DNA of 22,323 nt from a virus. Positions 1 through 5,593 of this stretch are shown here, piece by piece. Each line of letters starts with the position of its first letter. Within the stretch, counting starts at the first letter, position 1. The notes under the pieces were generated by a model. It saw only the letters and a list, made by a program, of their open reading frames with translations. It searched no databases and was not told where the DNA came from. Location: the IMG/VR virus record IMGVR_UViG_3300037153_000682, positions 1 to 22,323 of that record; one strand, 5' to 3'. The translations under genes were made by a program, and so were the position numbers.

Positions 1-146
1 CGGCAGCCAGCCTGCGCTTTGGTCGGTCCACAAGCCAAGGTGGTAGGTCTGGAATTCGCGCGCCGATAGCAGCCCGGCCTGCACGGCCAGCGCATCGGCC
101 TGCAGGAAGCCCGCCCGCAGGGCCGGGTTTGCCCGGCGCCAGGCTT
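1..146. repeat. Terminal direct repeat, left copy (circularisation overlap)
   Basis: Positions 1-146 match 22178-22323 at 145 of 146 bases; the one difference is G at 127 against A at 22304. The repeat lies inside the large terminase gene, and the reading frame continues without a break when the ends are joined. This is best read as an assembly overlap from a circular or circularly permuted molecule, giving a unit of about 22,177 bp. A physical terminal repeat inside a coding gene is less likely. Confidence 0.93.
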
Positions 147-900
147 TGCGGTCGAGCGGGTCCGATCCCGGTTCGGCCGCCCATTCCAGGTAGGTCACCC
201 CCGGCGGCAATTCGCCATCGAGGGAGGCCGAGCGGAGGCGCTGCAGGATGTTCGGGTCAAAGCCCGGCGTCCCGATTCCGATTAGGCGGGCATCGGGCCG
301 CTTGCCCAGGCGGGCAAGCAATGACTCCACCGTTTCGTCGTGGGCAAAGCCCACCTCATCGACCACCGCCAGCGAGAAATTGAGGCCCTGGACGGCGCTG
401 AGCTTGGCCGGGTGCGCGCGCAGCCGGGAACCCGTTGGGCGGTACTCCAGCATTTGCTCCCGGCTATGCCAGCGGCAGAGGTCCACCAGCTGCGGGCAGG
501 TTTCCACCATCCGCTTGGCGGCCTCCACCAGGATTCCAGCCTGTTCCTGTTTGGTTGCAACGATGTCGATTTCCGCGTAGTCGTCACCGCGGGTGAGCCG
601 TTCCAATGCGACCGCGGCTAGGAGTGTGGTCTTGCCGTTGGCCGCGGGCAGCGAGACGAAACAGGCCAGGTGGTCATAGAGTGCGCGCAGGATTTGGCGC
701 TGGAATTCGGCCACCTTGAACGGCTGGGCCTGGCCATAGCCGGTGGGCACGACCAGGAATCGTTCGATCCAGCGTTGGGCGCGGGCGGCTTCCGAGCTGT
801 AGCGCCAGCCGTGCCAAGGCGGCAACTCCAACTGGCGCAGGGGCGGGAGGCCACCTTTGTAGGTGAGGCTTTCTAGCTTCGGTCTACGGGCGGCCTCCAC
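1..900 (-). CDS. terL: Large terminase subunit, N-terminal ATPase part (continues at 22177 across the contig join)
   Basis: Motor ATPase/nuclease that packages phage DNA into the prohead at the portal. Translation from GTG at 900-898 gives residues 1-300; the gene continues at 22177 and ends at 21614, for 487 aa in total, normal for HK97-type terminases. Visible motifs: Walker A at residues 83-92 (SLPAANGKTT), Walker B at 176-182 ending in Asp181-Glu182 (SLAVVDE), coupling motif GTPG at 210-213, and the family WxxANP at 254-259. An AGGAGG at 917-912 sits 11 bases before the GTG and overlaps the stop of the preceding small acidic gene, which supports this start. The C-terminal part is cut by the window edge here. 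The fold and role are certain; the exact start is less so. Confidence 0.95.
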   Translation of the reverse strand, partial: MEAARRPKLESLTYKGGLPPLRQLELPPWHGWRYSSEAARAQRWIERFLVVPTGYGQAQPFKVAEFQRQILRALYDHLACFVSLPAANGKTTLLAAVALERLTRGDDYAEIDIVATKQEQAGILVEAAKRMVETCPQLVDLCRWHSREQMLEYRPTGSRLRAHPAKLSAVQGLNFSLAVVDEVGFAHDETVESLLARLGKRPDARLIGIGTPGFDPNILQRLRSASLDGELPPGVTYLEWAAEPGSDPLDRKAWRRANPALRAGFLQADALAVQAGLLSAREFQTYHLGLWTDQSAGWLP

Positions 901-915
901 CCCCGAACCACCCTC

Positions 916-1059
916 CTAAGCGGCGCCTACTTCTTCCCCGTTTTCGTCGGGCTGGTCGTTGCCCTCATCGGGCTGCGGCTGGTCCGGCTCATCAGGCTGG
1001 CCCGGCTGCTCCCCCGGCTGCGGCTCACCGCCCGGAGTTTCTGGCTGGTTTTCACTCAT
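916..1059 (-). CDS. Small acidic Pro/Glu-rich protein upstream of the terminase
   Basis: A 47-aa protein made almost entirely of Pro, Glu, Asp, Gln and Gly (starts MSENQPETPGG, ends NGEEVGAA). Low complexity, probably disordered, with no recognised family. The ATG at 1059 follows a GGGAGG ribosome site a few bases upstream, which favours it over an in-frame start at 1209 whose extra 50 residues lie over the HNH gene. It sits between the HNH nuclease and the large terminase, where many phages have the small terminase, but it shows no helix-turn-helix or oligomerisation region. The function is unknown. Confidence 0.7.
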   Translation of the reverse strand: MSENQPETPGGEPQPGEQPGQPDEPDQPQPDEGNDQPDENGEEVGAA

Positions 1060-1075
1060 GACACCTCCCCTCGAT

Positions 1076-1402
1076 TCAATCGGTCTGGATCGCGCCGGAA
1101 TAGACCGCTTCGGATCGGTTCCCGGCGGATCGAAAATCCCGGCCTGGTCCGTGGGTTTGGGACCTAAAAAACCGCTTCCGTTCCCGAATCCGGTTTCCCA
1201 CCGTGGCACCCCGAGACGAGTTACACCTACGGCAAGCCGCCACCAGGTTTGAGGGGTGGGTACTCCCCCCCTCGATTAGCGCCCGCTTGTGGTCCACCGT
1301 GTTGGCCCTGCCTCCGCACCAGTGGCAGACCCAGCCATCCCGGTTGAGTACCTGAATCCGTAGCCGTTTCCAGCTGCGGCTTTGGTAGTGACTATCGGCC
1401 AA
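1076..1402 (-). CDS. HNH endonuclease next to the large terminase
   Basis: A 108-aa HNH nuclease. Cys26-x2-Cys29 and Cys57-x2-Cys60 form the zinc knuckle pairs around the active segment. Asp37-His38 of the VDH motif, Asn52 (HPSNL) and Asn61 in place of the usual last His (RRCNSSRG) mark the HNH finger. In HK97-like phages an HNH protein encoded beside TerL works with it in cos or headful cleavage; that role is inferred here from position. The likely start is TTG at 1402-1400, because the frame is closed by a stop just upstream. It overlaps the preceding Cys-rich gene by 11 bases, which suggests translational coupling. The C-terminal 30 residues (Gly, Arg, Ser rich) are outside the domain. Confidence 0.9.
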   Translation of the reverse strand: MADSHYQSRSWKRLRIQVLNRDGWVCHWCGGRANTVDHKRALIEGGSTHPSNLVAACRRCNSSRGATVGNRIRERKRFFRSQTHGPGRDFRSAGNRSEAVYSGAIQTD

Positions 1403-1517
1403 CGTCTAGCCAGGCCTGGGCCGCATCGTCCCACCGCTGCTGCTTGCCACAAAGGCGGCACCAGCGGCGCCTGCGACTGGTGTTGTACGACCAGCCAATC
1501 AGGTGCGGGCAGCTCAC
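1392..1517 (-). CDS. 41-aa Cys-rich (putative zinc-binding) protein
   Basis: A micro-gene starting at GTG 1517-1515, whose first bases overlap the TGA of the upstream 27-codon gene (GTGA), and ending at TAG 1394-1392 inside the start of the HNH gene. The product has Cys3, His5 and a Cys19-x2-Cys22 pair (SCPHLIG, WCRLCGK), a plausible four-ligand zinc site. It then has a short polar helix (QQQRWDDAAQAWLDVG). It is similar in style to the small zinc ribbons that sit before HNH genes in actinophages, but I do not recognise a named family. Support comes from coupling on both sides and the paired Cys residues. Confidence 0.55.
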   Translation of the reverse strand: MSCPHLIGWSYNTSRRRRWCRLCGKQQRWDDAAQAWLDVGR

Positions 1518-1597
1518 CACCAATGCACCAGCGCAACCAGCGCGACCAGCGCCAACACCACCTGGGCTAGGCCGGGGAGATTTATCCAGACCCGCAT
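1514..1597 (-). CDS. 27-aa single-helix membrane peptide
   Basis: ATG at 1597-1595 follows directly on the TAG of the small basic gene (TAGATG), and the frame ends at TGA 1516-1514, overlapping the next GTG. The product begins MRVWINLPGLAQ and continues as one hydrophobic helix of Val, Ala and Leu (about residues 10-24), ending His-Trp-Trp. Length and composition fit a single-pass membrane peptide. With the two-helix protein upstream it could take part in lysis (pinholin- or antiholin-like), but that is inference from hydropathy only. The gene is very short, so chance cannot be excluded; stop-start coupling on both sides is the main support. Confidence 0.45.
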   Translation of the reverse strand: MRVWINLPGLAQVVLALVALVALVHWW

Positions 1598-1735
1598 CTA
1601 GTGGGCCTGGTTCCGAATCCGGGCCGAGGCCTGGGCCTTGCCCTTACTGGTCGAGCTGCCCACCTGTTTGCCGGTCCTGGCGTTCTGAATCTTCCAAGGC
1701 TTGCGGCCCTTCCCCTTGCGCACCCTGTATGGCAT
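1598..1735 (-). CDS. Small basic phage protein (45 aa)
   Basis: The product begins MPYRVRKGKGRKPWKIQNAR, continues with TGKQVGSSTSKGKAQASARI and ends RNQAH: very Lys/Arg rich, with the pattern (MPY.V.K...KW.I.N..TG...G...SK.KAQA..R) of a small basic protein seen in many phages and halophilic archaeal viruses. Its function is unknown; charge suggests nucleic-acid contact. The start is well supported: AGGAGG at 1751-1746 precedes the ATG at 1735 by 10 bases. Its first 92 bases overlap the 3' end of the two-helix membrane gene in another frame, and its stop touches the ATG of the next micro-gene. Confidence 0.75.
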   Translation of the reverse strand: MPYRVRKGKGRKPWKIQNARTGKQVGSSTSKGKAQASARIRNQAH

Positions 1736-1973
1736 TGGCATTTCCTCCTAACTCGCCTTGGCCTGCCCGGAATCCGAGGTAGGCCCCCAGCACCCCGATG
1801 ATTCCACCGAATGCCGTCGTCATAACCTGGGTTGCATTCTCGGATAGGCCCGGCCCTTCGGATCGGATCGCGTCGTAGAGAACCCCCATCGTCAGCAGAT
1901 TGACGGCCGTACAAATCCCGATGGCCAGAATGACAGCCACCCAATCCCGAAGCTTGGCCCGCTCATCCGGCAT
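1644..1973 (-). CDS. Two-helix membrane protein, holin candidate
   Basis: A 109-aa protein starting MPDERAKLRDW, with two clear transmembrane helices: residues about 12-33 (AVILAIGICTAVNLLTMGVL) and about 47-66 (TTAFGGIIGVLGAYLGF, Gly rich). A polar, Gln/Gly/Glu-rich tail follows. Size, two helices and a charged tail fit a class II-like holin, and no other clear holin lies beside the endolysin. It is first in the minus-strand packaging operon, though, so a different membrane role is possible. The ATG at 1973 has only a weak ribosome site; a TTG at 2012 would add 13 residues reaching into the control region. The last 92 bases overlap the next gene out of frame. Confidence 0.7.
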   Translation of the reverse strand: MPDERAKLRDWVAVILAIGICTAVNLLTMGVLYDAIRSEGPGLSENATQVMTTAFGGIIGVLGAYLGFRAGQGELGGNANAIQGAQGEGPQALEDSERQDRQTGGQLDQ

Positions 1974-2015
1974 CTTGCGCAGACAATAGCGCGGGTGTAT
2001 TCTCGGCGCCAAGAC

Positions 2016-2038
2016 GGCACCCCGCAGAGCGGCACCCC
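2016..2038. repeat. 23-bp operator-like repeat, copy 1
   Basis: Identical to 2052-2074. The centre is an inverted repeat CCGC-AGA-GCGG (2022-2032), and GGCACCCC occurs at both ends of the unit in direct orientation. Copies are 36 bp apart centre to centre. Likely a binding site for a phage-encoded regulator. Confidence 0.75.
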
Positions 2039-2051
2039 CGAGCTATAGCCG

Positions 2052-2074
2052 GGCACCCCGCAGAGCGGCACCCC
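2052..2074. repeat. 23-bp operator-like repeat, copy 2
   Basis: Perfect copy of 2016-2038, ending 34 bases before the capsid ATG. The inverted core CCGC-AGA-GCGG is at 2058-2068. The midpoint between the two copies (2045) falls on the palindrome GCTATAGC. Confidence 0.75.
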
Positions 2075-2108
2075 GTTGCAGGTAATCCGCAACGAAAGGG
2101 TAAGAGCC

Positions 2109-3341
2109 ATGCTCAACGCCGTCCTACAACGTCTAGTAGACGAACGGACGCACCTGCATGAGGCGGTAGACCAGGTGCTTGCCTCGGCCAACGACGAGGA
2201 ACGCGATCCCTCGGAAGCCGAGACGGAGCTACTGGAACGCCACCGCACCCGGCTGGAGGAACTAGAGCCGCAAATCGAGGGCCTGCTACGGACCGAGGAA
2301 ACGCGCCAGGGGGCCGCCGATGCGCGCGCCTTTCTGCAGCGCGCTACACCGCGGCCCGAGACCGATCCCGAGGGGGCGCCCGCGGGCGAGGTTGTCTACC
2401 GCAATTTCGGCCAGTACGCGCGCGATGAAATCATCCGCCGCTTTCCGATGATTGCATCGCGGGCCGAGCCGGGAGCGCGCGAGGCGGCCGAGGCCCGGCT
2501 TAACCGGGCGATGGAAAACACGCTGCTGGCCGATATCCCCGGCCTGCTTTCGGACCAGCACCTGGCCCAGATCACCGATGTGATTTCCAACGCGCGGCCG
2601 GTGGTCGGGGCCTCGCGCAGCATCGGTCTTACCTCCGGCAAGGTCACCTATCCGAAGATCACCCAGCGGCCCGACGTTGGCCCCCAGGCGGTTGAAAAGA
2701 CCGAGCTGGTAAGCCGCAAGATGACCGTTGCCCTGAATGAGGCTGCGGCCAAGGTCTACGGCGGGTCCGGGGACCTGTCCTGGCAAGACATCGTTTGGTC
2801 GAACCCGGATGCGCTGGCGTTGTGGTTTGACCTAGCGGCCGAGGCCTACGCGATGGAAACCGAGGGAGTCACCTGCACCGAGGCCACCGCCGCGGCCACT
2901 ACCGGGGGCACCGTAGCCATCGAGAGTGACGACCTAAGCGGCTGGATGGCCGCCATTTCGGCAGCGGCGGGCCAGGTCTATGCCGACACCCGCCGGGCGG
3001 CCAACGTGATTGCGGCCGACATCGCCACCGGCTACAAGCTGCTAGGGATGGTTTCCGACGTGGCGCCGGTCTTTATCTCGGCCGGGGCCGGGAGCATTCA
3101 GACCGGATCGGGAACGGTGGCCGGTTTGCGCCTGGTGATTTCCTACGGCTTTACCGGTCCCACGGTGATTGTCGGGGATTTCAACCAGCTGCTAACGGCC
3201 GAGAATTCCGGCGCGCCGGTCGAGCTGCGGGCGGTCGAACCCTCGATTGCCGGGTTTGAGGTTGGCGTCGTCGGCGCCTTCCTGGCAGAGGCAATGGAAC
3301 CGTCCGCGTTCCGGGCGCTGACTCCCCCGGCCCAGCCATGA
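2109..3341 (+). CDS. Major capsid protein, HK97 fold
   Basis: A 410-aa shell protein. Residues about 1-85 are a charged, heptad-like coiled coil (LVDERTHLHEAVDQVLASAN and ELEPQIEGLLRTEE), matching the delta domain that acts as an internal scaffold in HK97-type capsids and is removed by the prohead protease. The rest has the typical arrangement: LLADIPGLLSDQHLAQITD, the strand GLTSGKVTYPKITQRPDV, then WFDLAAEAYAMETE, and a C-terminal P/A domain. The protease is encoded far away on the other strand. ATG 2109 is preferred over TTG 2076 because AAAGGG lies 8 bases before it. The stop overlaps the next ATG (ATGA at 3338). Confidence 0.93.
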   Translation: MLNAVLQRLVDERTHLHEAVDQVLASANDEERDPSEAETELLERHRTRLEELEPQIEGLLRTEETRQGAADARAFLQRATPRPETDPEGAPAGEVVYRNFGQYARDEIIRRFPMIASRAEPGAREAAEARLNRAMENTLLADIPGLLSDQHLAQITDVISNARPVVGASRSIGLTSGKVTYPKITQRPDVGPQAVEKTELVSRKMTVALNEAAAKVYGGSGDLSWQDIVWSNPDALALWFDLAAEAYAMETEGVTCTEATAAATTGGTVAIESDDLSGWMAAISAAAGQVYADTRRAANVIAADIATGYKLLGMVSDVAPVFISAGAGSIQTGSGTVAGLRLVISYGFTGPTVIVGDFNQLLTAENSGAPVELRAVEPSIAGFEVGVVGAFLAEAMEPSAFRALTPPAQP

Positions 3342-3517
3342 CCCCCTACCGGGAGCGGCGGGAGCGCGGGGATTTTGAGCCGGGAAAGGCGGCCGAATCC
3401 TCCTACGACCAGTTGAGTAAGGCCGAGCTAATCGAGGAAGCCCAGCGCCAGGGGATTAGCCCGGCCAATGCGACCATGAGTAAGGCCGAGCTGGTCGAGG
3501 CCTTGGAACGGGGCTAG
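3338..3517 (+). CDS. Small Rho-N/SAP-like protein after the capsid gene
   Basis: A 59-aa protein. Residues about 23-58 (YDQLSKAELIEEAQRQGISP, then MSKAELVEALERG) form the two-helix pattern of Rho N-terminal, SAP or LEM-like domains, with the repeated unit SKAEL at both helix starts. Small proteins of this type are common directly after the capsid gene in actinophages, where they are thought to be accessory head proteins or short neck components. It starts by ATGA overlap with the capsid stop and ends at TAG directly before the GTG of the connector gene. Confidence 0.8.
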   Translation: MTPYRERRERGDFEPGKAAESSYDQLSKAELIEEAQRQGISPANATMSKAELVEALERG

Positions 3518-3847
3518 GTGGCCTACGCCACGATTGACGAGCTAGCGCAGGCCCTCCGCATCCGGGTAACCGAGACGAACACGGAGGGCCTGCAGGCCTG
3601 CCTTGACGCCGCGGCGCAGGAAATCGACCACGATGCCGACCGGCCCGCGGATGAGCCGATCCCGGCCAACGATCCCCTGGCTAACCGGGTCAATCTGGCC
3701 CGCGCGGTCGAGTGGTACAAAGCCAACGATGCCGCCTTTGGCGTTGTCGGCTTTGACGAATCCGGCGCCTTGCAAACCCCGAAGGATTCGTTTGCTCGCC
3801 ATGCCCAGGCCCTTACGCCGCTCAAGCTGCAATGGGGGATCGCATGA
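3518..3847 (+). CDS. Head-tail connector protein (gp6-like adaptor)
   Basis: A 109-aa protein starting with GTG directly after the previous TAG. It is mostly helical: YATIDELAQALRI is the usual N-terminal helix of gp6/gp15-type adaptors, followed by ACLDAAAQEIDHDAD, a loop, and NRVNLARAVEWYKANDAAFGV, typical of the family. Adaptors form a ring beneath the portal. Position directly after the capsid genes and before the tail terminator supports the call. Family-level resemblance is by pattern, not by search. Confidence 0.8.
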   Translation: MAYATIDELAQALRIRVTETNTEGLQACLDAAAQEIDHDADRPADEPIPANDPLANRVNLARAVEWYKANDAAFGVVGFDESGALQTPKDSFARHAQALTPLKLQWGIA

Positions 3848-4266
3848 GCGTGATTGCGAGCGGTGCGCTCACCCTGGCCGAGGTGCGGGCGGCTGCAGCT
3901 GCCGCCCTTGCCCCGGTGCTCGATTCCGACCCGGAGCTATTGCCGCTTTGGGCCGATGCCATCACCCCCCCGGCCCTAATGCTGGGCTGGTGGGACCCCT
4001 GGATTGAGCAGCGCACCGTGGCCGGTGGCCTCGGCCTGTTTGAGGCCCAGCTAAACGTCCAATGCGTTGCCAGCCGGGTGGAACCGGCGGCCGGGTTCGA
4101 GGAACTGGAAAGCCTCGTTGGCTATGTCGTTTCCCGGCTGGCTGCCGACCCGCATAGCTGGTCCCTAACCACCGCCACCACCCCCCGCCAGTGGGATTCG
4201 GGAGGCATCCCGCTGCTGGGTTCCGATCTTGCTTTCCGGGTGCCAATCGCAATACAGGAGGCCTAA
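3844..4266 (+). CDS. Tail terminator / tail completion protein
   Basis: A 140-aa protein starting by ATGA overlap with the connector stop (ATG 3844). The pattern fits tail terminators: an early helical segment, FEAQLNVQCVASRVEPAAGF, ELESLVGYVVSRLAADPHSW, and the terminal strand LGSDLAFRVPIAIQE. Terminators cap the tail tube and join it to the neck. Its position before the major tail protein fits. A head-closure (stopper) role is the alternative, since no separate stopper is recognised between connector and tail. Confidence 0.72.
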   Translation: MSVIASGALTLAEVRAAAAAALAPVLDSDPELLPLWADAITPPALMLGWWDPWIEQRTVAGGLGLFEAQLNVQCVASRVEPAAGFEELESLVGYVVSRLAADPHSWSLTTATTPRQWDSGGIPLLGSDLAFRVPIAIQEA

Positions 4267-4269
4267 GCC

Positions 4270-4758
4270 GTGGCAATTCCCAACCCGCTCATTCTCGATG
4301 ATGCCAGCGTGAAAATTTCTATCGATGACACGGTGGCCAACCTCAAGGAGCTGGCCTGCGTCGCCAACCACGTTGAGCTAAGCCCGGATGTAACCGTCAC
4401 CACCCTCGACACGATGTGTGGGTCGGCCGACTACCCCGGCGTCGTCAAGTGGTCCCTGGTGGCCACCCTCTACCAGTCGTTCGACCTGGACGCGACCGAG
4501 GATGTCCTATCCCAGGCCGTTGCCTTTGGCGCCCCAGTGGCCTTTTCGATTGCCGGGTACAAAGGCAAGCCGATTGGGGCAGACAACCCGGTCTGGTCGG
4601 GTCTGGTGATTCCGCAGCCCTACGCACCGATTAACGGGGATGCCGGGGACGCCTCGACGGTCGAGCTTGAGTGGTCGGTCGTTGGTGAGCCGACCAAGGG
4701 TGAGACCGCGCCGACCGATGCGGCAGCCGCCAAGGCCTCTAGCAGCAGCTCCAGCTAG
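4270..4758 (+). CDS. Major tail (tube) protein
   Basis: A 162-aa protein beginning at GTG 4270, with AGGAGG at 4257-4262 (7 bases upstream). The segments VANHVELSPDVTVTTLDTMC, SADYPGVVKWSLVATLYQSF and a C-terminal STVELEWSVVGEPTKGE are characteristic of siphophage tube proteins, where the last forms the end of the beta-sandwich. The tail end is Ala-rich then six Ser, probably disordered. Hexamers stack to form the tail tube. The order terminator, tube, gp10-like here differs slightly from HK97, where the gp10-like gene usually precedes the tube protein. Confidence 0.88.
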   Translation: MAIPNPLILDDASVKISIDDTVANLKELACVANHVELSPDVTVTTLDTMCGSADYPGVVKWSLVATLYQSFDLDATEDVLSQAVAFGAPVAFSIAGYKGKPIGADNPVWSGLVIPQPYAPINGDAGDASTVELEWSVVGEPTKGETAPTDAAAAKASSSSSS

Positions 4759-5169
4759 GTGGCTAAGGAGGGAGTGACGATTACGGGTGTGGCCCAGCTA
4801 TTCAGCGGGTCAAAGGCCCTGGCCGGGAAGATCGACACCCGCGCCAATCGGGAATTCGTCACGGTCGCACGGCGCCGAGCGGTGATGATTGCCGCCCGGA
4901 TGCCGCGCCGCAGCGGACGCATGGCCGCCGCGGTTCGCGGTCGGCAAGGGCGCAAGGGATCGCAGGCCCTGGCCTCAGTGGGCGCCCGGAAGTCCTCCGT
5001 CCCCTATCTCGGCTGGATCGAATTCGGCGGCACCCGAGGCCGCCCCTACGTTCCCGGTGGCCGCTTCATTTACCCGGTCGGTCTTGAGGCCGACGGGGAG
5101 CTAAAGGCTGCCGGGGTCAAGACCGCCATTAACGAAATCAGGGGGTTCCGATGGCCGAATCCGAGGTAG
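4759..5169 (+). CDS. HK97 gp10-like neck/tail protein
   Basis: A 136-aa basic protein. Residues about 33-62 (TVARRRAVMIAARMPRRSGR followed by MAAAVRG) and the C-terminal YLGWIEFGGTRGRPYVPGGR with a following FIYPVGLEA match the gp10-like family (MPRRSGR... EFGG...G.YV..G.F.YP). The family is involved in joining head and tail or in tail completion. The GTG at 4759 follows the tube-protein TAG directly and has no good ribosome site; GTG codons 15 and 30 bases later are alternatives. It ends 19 bases inside the chaperone gene. Confidence 0.82.
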   Translation: MAKEGVTITGVAQLFSGSKALAGKIDTRANREFVTVARRRAVMIAARMPRRSGRMAAAVRGRQGRKGSQALASVGARKSSVPYLGWIEFGGTRGRPYVPGGRFIYPVGLEADGELKAAGVKTAINEIRGFRWPNPR

Positions 5170-5447
5170 CAAATCTTCCCACCCCGTTGCCGGACACGAT
5201 CACCATTTCCGGTGACCCGTCCGCGATGCGCTGGACACCCAACGAAATGCGCGCGCTGAAAGCGGCCAGTGGTCGCACGATGACCGAGCTATTGGGGGAG
5301 GGCGCCGACGATGCCGACCGGATGCAGGCCCTCGTTTGGCTGCGCCTCTACCAGGATGGCCACCAGCCCGATTGGGAGGCGGCCGGGGACGTGGCGATTG
5401 TCTACCAGGAGGCGCCCGAGCCGGACCCTACTACCGCAAACGGCTAG
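5151..5447 (+). CDS. Tail assembly chaperone, upstream (G-type) frame
   Basis: A 98-aa acidic protein. The segment RWTPNEMRALKAASGRTMTE, then ADDADRMQALVWLRLYQDGH and WEAAGDVAIVY, is the standard pattern of actinophage tail assembly chaperones. These bind the tape measure protein while the tube polymerises. As usual the gene lies directly before the tape measure, with a second open frame (to 5593) after its stop in the -1 frame. Overlaps the gp10-like gene by 19 bases. Confidence 0.85.
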   Translation: MAESEVANLPTPLPDTITISGDPSAMRWTPNEMRALKAASGRTMTELLGEGADDADRMQALVWLRLYQDGHQPDWEAAGDVAIVYQEAPEPDPTTANG

Positions 5448-5452
5448 AGGAA

Positions 5453-5593
5453 TTGGCCGCCTTTTGCCGCTTTTGGCGGATGACGCCACAGGAGGCCTGC
5501 GGGCTTAGCCCGGAGGTGTTCAAGGCCTTTACCGACTACGCCAACCGGGAGATTCGGGCGCTGAACCGGGCCGCCCGCAAGCGTGGCCGGTAA
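5453..5593 (+). CDS. Tail assembly chaperone, downstream (T-type) frame
   Basis: An open frame in -1 relative to the G-type frame, ending at TAA 5591-5593. Its protein-like part is LAAFCRFWRMTPQEACGLSP then EVFKAFTDYANREIRALNRA, the usual T-domain style just before the tape measure. In lambda-type phages it is made as a G-T fusion by -1 slippage. Here I find no canonical slippery heptamer near the G stop (5425-5447). The coordinates give the minimal form from TTG 5453, which has a poor ribosome site. Fusion by an atypical shift and re-initiation after the TAG are both possible. Confidence 0.6.
   Translation: MAAFCRFWRMTPQEACGLSPEVFKAFTDYANREIRALNRAARKRGR

Larger units (their letters stand above)
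1974..2108. promoter_or_regulatory. Divergent control region between packaging and capsid operons
   Basis: This 135-bp gap separates the leftward packaging operon from the rightward capsid/tail operon and must hold both start signals. It contains two identical 23-bp repeats (2016-2038 and 2052-2074) placed symmetrically around GCTATAGC (2042-2049). TATAGC reads on both strands and could serve as a shared -10 element for divergent transcription. No good -35 consensus is seen, which would suit a phage or accessory sigma factor. The promoter call is inference. Confidence 0.5.
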
